NCBI RefSeq assembly: GCF_012489685.1
Contig: NC_080042.1
Location: forward strand, 56,835,069-56,899,068
Direction of reading: 5' to 3'
DNA: 64,000 nucleotides
Source of the DNA: Lotus japonicus
Taxonomy: Eukaryota > Streptophyta > Magnoliopsida > Fabales > Fabaceae
Made by a program: the position numbers and the translations under genes. A model generated the notes under the pieces. That model was not told where the DNA came from and searched no databases. It was given only the letters and a program-made list of their open reading frames with translations. This document shows, one piece after another, positions 57,646 to 64,000 of the stretch (position 1 is the stretch's first letter; every line of letters begins with the position of its first letter).

Positions 57646-57824
57646 GGATAATGTTTCATCCACACCGAGAGGTGGAGAGGTAGAATAGTGAGAGAGATAG
57701 GAAGAAAAGAAAAAATAAGAGAGAAAAAATATGAAATGTGATAGATGATAAGATGAGAAAGATAGAAATAAAAAGAGATGAAAATGAAGTGTTTAAAAAA
57801 TGGAGTGTGTATATATCATTACTC
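57646..57824. mobile_element. Second MITE copy, opposite orientation
   Basis: Reverse-oriented relative of 57260-57444 (GAGTGTGTATATATCATTACTC at the right). It is flanked by GAAAAAAAAA on both sides, which may be a target duplication in an A-run. Confidence 0.8.
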
Positions 57825-58194
57825 GAAAAAAAAAAAGATAGTGGGAAGAGGAAGGAATTCGCAAGATGAAATTAATCAGTTGGTGCCTTCAGAAATTGAT
57901 CTTAAATCTCAGTAGGACATTCCAGTTACAAGAGAAAATTTGGCTTCAGTAAGACTTGCTAAAAAACAATTGAAATTCTGTATAATGTGCTGCCTAAATT
58001 AGCATTGCTACACTACACCTTTCTTTTTCTTTTTCTTTTTCTTTTTTTCCTTTTCTTATTCCTTCCTATCCAGTGAACTTAGACCAGAAGCTATGCTGTT
58101 ATACAAGGGATAATTACAGCAACTTTTTTAATGCTATCTTTACAAATAACAATGACACTGAAAAATTATACACTGAACATGGTGAAATATAATA

Positions 58195-61100
58195 TTACAT
58201 GCTCATGGCTCTTGATGAAAGATCTGAATCCACCTCTTGTGAGTCTGATTCAGCTACATCTACATTTACCTGCAAAAGATTAAGCAAATTTGGTCAAAAC
58301 TACATCCTCACATACCCCATAACTGCTGCTAATGAAGGATAACATCTAGAGTAGGGAATCTTCTATAAGAAAAGTCTACAAGTTAACTTGGAAATTTGAC
58401 AGGATTTCATTAATAATCAAAACCCAAACACAAATTTTATGCATTAACCAGCACACATATAGATGTAAGAGTGTACCACTGAATCCTTCATCTTAGCTAG
58501 ATACTGCTCCAAAGCACCATCTCCGCGAAGAATTTTCCCTCCACATCCAGGGGCATTTAGTGATCCTACTGACTCTTCATCAACAACAACTGCATCAACC
58601 CGGTCACTTCCGGTCTTAATATCTGGAATCTGGTCCACATAAGCATTGTATGTATTAGTACAAAACAGAGACTGATACAGTTTGTGAACTTGAAGATAGC
58701 CAGATATTGTAAAAATAAACTGTTCATACCTCAAACATGGATTCAGTTAAAATGCTTTCAATTAGGGCTCTTAAACCCCTGGCACCAGTATTTTTGGCCA
58801 TTGCTTTCTCCGCTATAAGTCTTAGAGCTTTCTCTGTGAAGTGTAGTTTTACCTGAAGTGTAGGTGTAAAGTTTCAGACTAATAGATCTCTCTTTCTCCA
58901 CTCTACCAGCTACTCACTTGCACTTAACAGGATAATTTAAATTATTTGCATAAAAGCAAAAACAAGTTGACCAGTAACCAGCTTTGACCAGGCACGCATG
59001 TGCGCGCCCACACACACACACACAGAAGAGAGCTGCTTACATTATTCATACTAAATAATTTCTTGTACTGCTTGCCAAGAGCATTCTTTGGTTCTGTGAG
59101 GACCTGTAAACCCAACAATTTTTTCATTCTCATATGTTGTATATGATATATCTGCTCAAAATCTATAGTAGGTCATAACAATAACTCTTCCTCAAGCAAG
59201 GATAAAATCAAGTATTCCACATTACAGCATTTCTAAACCAGCATATACATGTTGCAAGCAGCACATAAGATAAACCTGAGATGATATTCTAGAAGCCACC
59301 CACACTAAGCTTCAAAAAAGACTTGATGGCTGAAAAATTAGTGTCTACGTATTAAGCAATCAATATCGAAAAGGGATTCCTCTCTTGGAATCTTTTTTAC
59401 TTTCCAAAATGCTCAATACTCATTCTCACAATAACAGAAAAGAGAGAACCAAATCGTCAATATAAATTAAAACAAAAAGACACACCATTTACAACTACCC
59501 TACTTTTGAGGAAGTTTTCATATTTTTTAATAAAGGGTAGAGCAACCCTCAATTCTTGAGCTAGCTTTTGTGGTTGAGTAAGGTCTCCCAAATTCTAATA
59601 AATAATAAATAATTTCAAACTAAAATCAGTTTACATTCATTTTTAAGATTTGAAAAAATTATAATTATCTGAATAAAATTTCAAATTTAGTTTTCTTGTT
59701 GCTTTCCGTAAACTAAACAGGAACCATGTGCATGCACATGCCAATCGGTCATATTTTCTTTTCTTTATCAATTTTATTATTAACTTTGTTATGAACAAAA
59801 CAAAGTACATTATTATTAAACTCAAAATACAGTGGTCAAACTAGCATTTAACTCTTTAAAATCTATAAATATTAAGTATATAACAAAAGCCTTGATACAG
59901 TAAGAAAACAATGGAGATTTAATGCCTTCAGGAGGCTAAAAGACCATCATGATTCATGTCTTCATATGCAGGAAGCATCAGAAGTGCCAGAACAAGATCA
60001 TCATCCGAGAGCATGCATGCAAAATCATGAAACACTAAACTGCTTTGAGAAATATAAACAATGTCGCAATACCTGCATAAGTTGGTCTTCTGTTAAAGCT
60101 GACAAGCTAACTAAGATGGGGAATCGTCCAATAAACTCTGGTATGAGGCCATATGCAATTAGATCAGCACTTTCCACCTGAAAATTATTTATGCAACATT
60201 TAAGGCTCATCTGGAAAGTTTTAGGCTATTATAATGCATTAACTCTTTTGCGCCCTTTTGTGGTGTTGGAGGGCTTGTTTAAAGTACACCTAGTACCGCA
60301 GTAGCTTAAGTCCTTATTAAAGATGTGTAAAGTAGTTGTTGTTTTTCATTTGGACACAATTATGGAAAAAAACACACTTTATTTTACGACAGTTATAATT
60401 TCAGCTTTTTCCAAAAAGGTACCCAGGAACTTTTCCGAATAATCACCAATTTTCTTCAAAACTTAGAGAAGTGCACAAGAATATTGTAAAAGTGTTTTTA
60501 AAATAAAATGCTGTCACAAATATGCTCTTACTAGCTTCAATTGCTTAAAGTATATATTACCTACTTTGATTTACATTTATGAAGAAAAAAAGATGGAACA
60601 AAATTTCAGATAATAAGAGCCAATTCTCACCGTTTCAAGTAAAGATGATGTTACTGCAGAATCTACTATTCTACCAGTTCTCATGTTGGCACGAACTGGT
60701 GCTCCAAAACCAATAGAAGAATCCTGTCGTCTGGATTATTTGATAGATAATGTAAGTTAACCAATACTACATAGAAAACAAGACGTATGTAAAGCATCTA
60801 TGACCTATGAACAAATATTTTTGCAAGACCAAGACAAAAATGATTTACCTCTCTGAAATGGTTTTTTCAAGATCAATAAATGCTCCACCGCATATAAAAA
60901 GAATATTCTTTGTGTCCATCTGCATTTTATGGAAAATGAATGGAAGATTGTTGAAAAATTAATACTTCGAAGTTAACTAGACTTATATTTATGTACCAAT
61001 CACTCGATGACTGAAGCTACCCACATTGATAGGACTATTGAGAAATGCTTTGAAGGGATAAACATCAATTATGAAAGAAACTATCTATTTTGCATTTTCT

Positions 61101-63397
61101 CCCATCTAGTTCCTCCCAACTATCAAGAGCTTCTTATGCAAGTGTGTGCATTAATGTATCAACCAATTAGGTAACTGAACTATCCCCTTTTTTTCATTCT
61201 TTCCCAAATAAGAATAAAATTTTAAAAGAATCAAACAGAAAACAAAGATTTCAGGAGTCTGAAGTCTAAACAGTAGCAAACAAGAACATGGTGAGAGGAT
61301 TTGTCTAATAACATCATAGTACATACATATATAAAATGAAAAAGAATGCCGAACTGTTAATGCTATTCTTTCCAAAACAACATACCTGAATGTTTTCTCC
61401 CCGTGGATGTTTCCTGGCTCCTTTCTCTGGAACATTTACTATCTAGACAAGAAAAAATATTCCAAGTTTATGATACTGTAAGAATGGCACTAACCAGTTT
61501 AGCGCTCATCTCATTAAAAACATCCAGCACAAATAATCAATGAATTTGTAAAAATGTGAAAATATTCCAATAAACACAAGAAATATTACAAAAAATTTAT
61601 TGAATCTGGATCGAGAGAAATTATATTTTTGTTGCAAACTAGAGTATAAAAAAATCTATTACATTGAATATTAAAAAAAGTGGCCAAAACAGACTTCCCA
61701 AAATATGCTCAAGAGTTTAGAATCATTGAAGCAAATAAAACTAACCATAACAGATCATGGAGTAAATTTTTCTCAACTCAAATAATTCAAGTTCCAGTAT
61801 TTTTTCTTTTCATTTATTGTCATCATTATTACTATTATAGTTATCATTTTTTGTTTTCGCTACGGAATGTCTAGGTAAATCTTCCCACCTTGTACTATGA
61901 TTTCACCATGATAATTCAAAGTTTGTTTAATACTGCAGCAGATGCTTTTGTGGTGATTTTAAATGACATACACATTTTGCCAAATGAGCTCTCTACAAGG
62001 GACTAACTAACTGGCGAAAAATACAAATTTTCCCCAGAAAAAAATCTAGAATATCAAGGAGTCTGTTAAGGACCCAATTGCAAGGTGTGGGACTTGAGTC
62101 GCACATTGGAAGTATGGGATTCTAATGTGGGGTTTATAAGGCTTTTGGCTCTCCAATTATAACAGCTAGTTTTTGTGCTATGGTTCTCCTACGGTTCTTA
62201 TCAATTGGTATCAGAGTCTTCTACCATGTCTCTCAGCTGCAAACGAGCGGCGCGGGTGGTGACACCGGCATTGCAGTGTTCGCCCGAGTCAAAGGGCTAG
62301 TGCAAAGCCAGCCTGCATGGGCGCCGGGCTTGCGGAGCATGGGGGATGTTAGGGACACAATTGCAAGGTATGGGATTCTAAGGTGGGGTTTATAAGGCCT
62401 TGGGCTCTCCAACTACAAGAGCTAGCTTTTGTAGTGTGGTTCTCCATTCTCCCAAGGTTCTTATCAGTATCTCTCTTTTCCCAAACAGCAGTTCAAAAGG
62501 AATTACGTTACTGCTAGTTTGAGTTACTTGGGCTGATGAGATACTGACCACATCATTTCTTTATGCAGAATACACAAGTACACTACAAGGAACAGATGAA
62601 ACATGTTTGCTCTTACTATATACGACCAATGCCATTGTGCCAACTCAACTCTTCCAAACTACCTCATGTTTCAACTACTTAGTCATCAATGCCCAAGAAT
62701 TATACAGCATAGCAGCACCCTCTCATTGAAGAATTTGTCCCTTGAATCTTGAAATTCAAAACCCACTAAGCAAAAAAATATAATGTATCTGTATTCTATA
62801 TTTTCTTAATCTAATTTAAATATTAATGCTATTTTCTATCAGTAAATCATCAATTAAATACCTAAGAGTCACCCATATAATGGAAAAGAACCTCAAGATG
62901 CAATTTCTATGAGAAACTAGGCGAACATATTGCTAGTCAAAATGTAGATTTTAGCTGCAGTACAAACTATATGTCTTTGTTAAGGTCATGGATGTATGGA
63001 GCTGCTAATGGGGAAAATGTAGAAACTAAACAATCAGTTCCGTTTTAAGACAATTTATTAAAAAGCAGATAAATCCAATTGCGGTCTGGAATTCCTTTAC
63101 TTACAGTTCCTTCCAGCATTTTTAATAATGCCTGCTGAACACCCTCGCCAGAAACATCCCTGCTGATATTTAAGCTCTCAGCCTGTAAAATATACCATAA
63201 GATTTAAAATCTATAGTGGAAGACAAATTACAAACTTTTCAAATCAAATTAGCAAAAGACCTTCTTATAAATCTATAGTGGAAGAGAAATTACAAACTTA
63301 TCAAATCAAATTAGCAAATGACCTTCTTAGTTATCTTGTCAACTTCATCAATGTAAATTATTCCTTGTTGAGCTGCTGCAACATTGAAATCTGCTGC
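58195..63397 (-). CDS. CLPX: CLPX, ATP-dependent Clp protease ATP-binding subunit (3' exons)
   Basis: Ten exons on the minus strand: 63397-63323, 63182-63105, 61442-61386, 60919-60849, 60730-60631, 60177-60073, 59103-59041, 58852-58730, 58629-58477 and 58269-58195 (TAA stop). They sum to 900 bp, 299 residues, in frame throughout with GT-AG introns. The first holds Walker B ([11 protein letters not shown]) and the next holds [20 protein letters not shown]. Then come [28 protein letters not shown], the Arg-finger region [34 protein letters not shown] and a short acidic tail. ClpX unfolds substrates and feeds them to ClpP; plant ClpX is mitochondrial. The Walker A and zinc-binding parts lie beyond 64000. 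The 1.66-kb intron between exons 2 and 3 hosts a TRIM. Confidence 0.97.
58981..59033. repeat. AC microsatellite in a CLPX intron
   Basis: CACACACACACAC near 59009-59023, within a CLPX intron. Confidence 0.6.
62064..62466 (+). mobile_element. TRIM (miniature LTR retrotransposon) in a CLPX intron
   Basis: 5' repeat 62064-62203 and 3' repeat 62347-62466 share TGTTA.GGAC.CAATTGCAAGG, GGGTTTATAAGGC and GGTTCTTATCA. A primer site ATTGGTATCAGAGT starts right after the first repeat, and a purine-rich GGAGCATGGGGGA lies before the second. The 5' copy has about 20 bp extra. Flanks GAGTC and GTATC are not identical, so the target duplication has decayed or is absent. There are no coding regions, as expected of TRIMs. 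It is antisense to CLPX. Confidence 0.85.
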
Positions 63398-64000
63398 CTA
63401 TATGGAATAAGTAATCAGCATTATGGAAGGTACAACTTCAAAAAATGAGATGAAAGAACAATCTAAGAAAAGAGAACATGCAGAGGAAGTCAAAGGGGCC
63501 TTTTTATTTCTATAAACCAAAATTAACTGATTTCTATAATTGTATTGTGTGGTTACATGAAAGAAGGGTAGTTCAAATATTTGTTATTACTCCATAAAAG
63601 GAATAAATGTCGGAAGGCTTTATATATTTATATAAAAAAATTATGTTTATTCGTTAAATTCAGTTTTTAAAAGAATAGACTAATTCAAGGTCTACACTCT
63701 CCACAGCTTTACAGTAAGAAGATTTTTATTATGCACAAGCAAATTTATTCATTTTAATTTCTCATTGTTGTGACTTGAACTGAACAGAATGCTCATCCAT
63801 AAAAAATACCAACAAAAAGAGAATAACTTCACCTTAACAAGTACCACACAAGATAGGCAACTTAGATCATTTATGAGGAGCACATGAAACGTAAAATGAA
63901 AAAAAGAAAAAAAAAAAACAATGAGAATATTTAACCAATTAGCATTTTTCTAACTTGCGAACCAGTTAATTGATATTGATAATTGAATGAGCAGAAAGAA
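63398..64000 (-). other. CLPX upstream intron, partial
   Basis: AT-rich intron sequence leading to the right edge. No exon is recognisable, and the next upstream exon must lie beyond the window. Confidence 0.6.

Overview
This is a nuclear segment of a plant (eudicot) genome. Genes are split by short GT-AG introns, the intergenic DNA is AT-rich, and the mobile elements belong to plant families: a Mutator-like element with a plant mobile domain gene, a Tat-type Ty3/gypsy element, Ty1/copia pieces, plant L1-type LINEs, Helitrons, hAT and Mutator MITEs, and a TRIM. Repeat styles resemble legumes, but the species cannot be fixed from sequence alone.

Layout. (1) 164-8549 is a Mutator-like element with long terminal inverted repeats. 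It carries a decayed transposase on + and a decayed plant-mobile-domain gene on -, and a truncated copia element (LTR plus gag) sits inside the transposase end. (2) 8916-19219 is a Ty3/gypsy element of Tat type. It has both LTRs, an exact 5-bp target duplication (ACATT), gag, pol with an extra RNase H, a 3' tandem array and an antisense gene on the opposite strand. (3) 20434-22113 is an internally deleted LINE with an 18-bp target duplication. (4) 22132-25240 is duplicated, mostly noncoding DNA. (5) 25241-32511 is a minus-strand Helitron with a decayed helicase, B3-like exons, a Mutator MITE and a 1.2-kb solo LTR. (6) 33597-42848 is a plus-strand Helitron candidate with captured fragments of a small heat-shock gene and of DNA topoisomerase VI subunit B, followed by a Rep/helicase pseudogene.

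Three host genes look intact: an APO1-like gene (photosystem I accumulation, 45053-48022, +), a small cupin gene (50438-51901, +), and the ten 3'-terminal exons of CLPX (58195-63397, -), whose 5' part lies beyond the right edge. Between them lie MITEs with exact target duplications, a nonautonomous hAT, a LINE 3' end and a 1.6-kb Mutator-type element. A 403-bp TRIM sits inside a CLPX intron.

The window therefore splits into about 43 kb of nested, mostly dead transposons and about 20 kb of gene space. Nearly every transposon reading frame carries nonsense codons that fit C-to-T or G-to-A change, plus homopolymer frameshifts. The three host genes splice in silico to uninterrupted frames. I found no credible tRNA, rRNA or CRISPR array.
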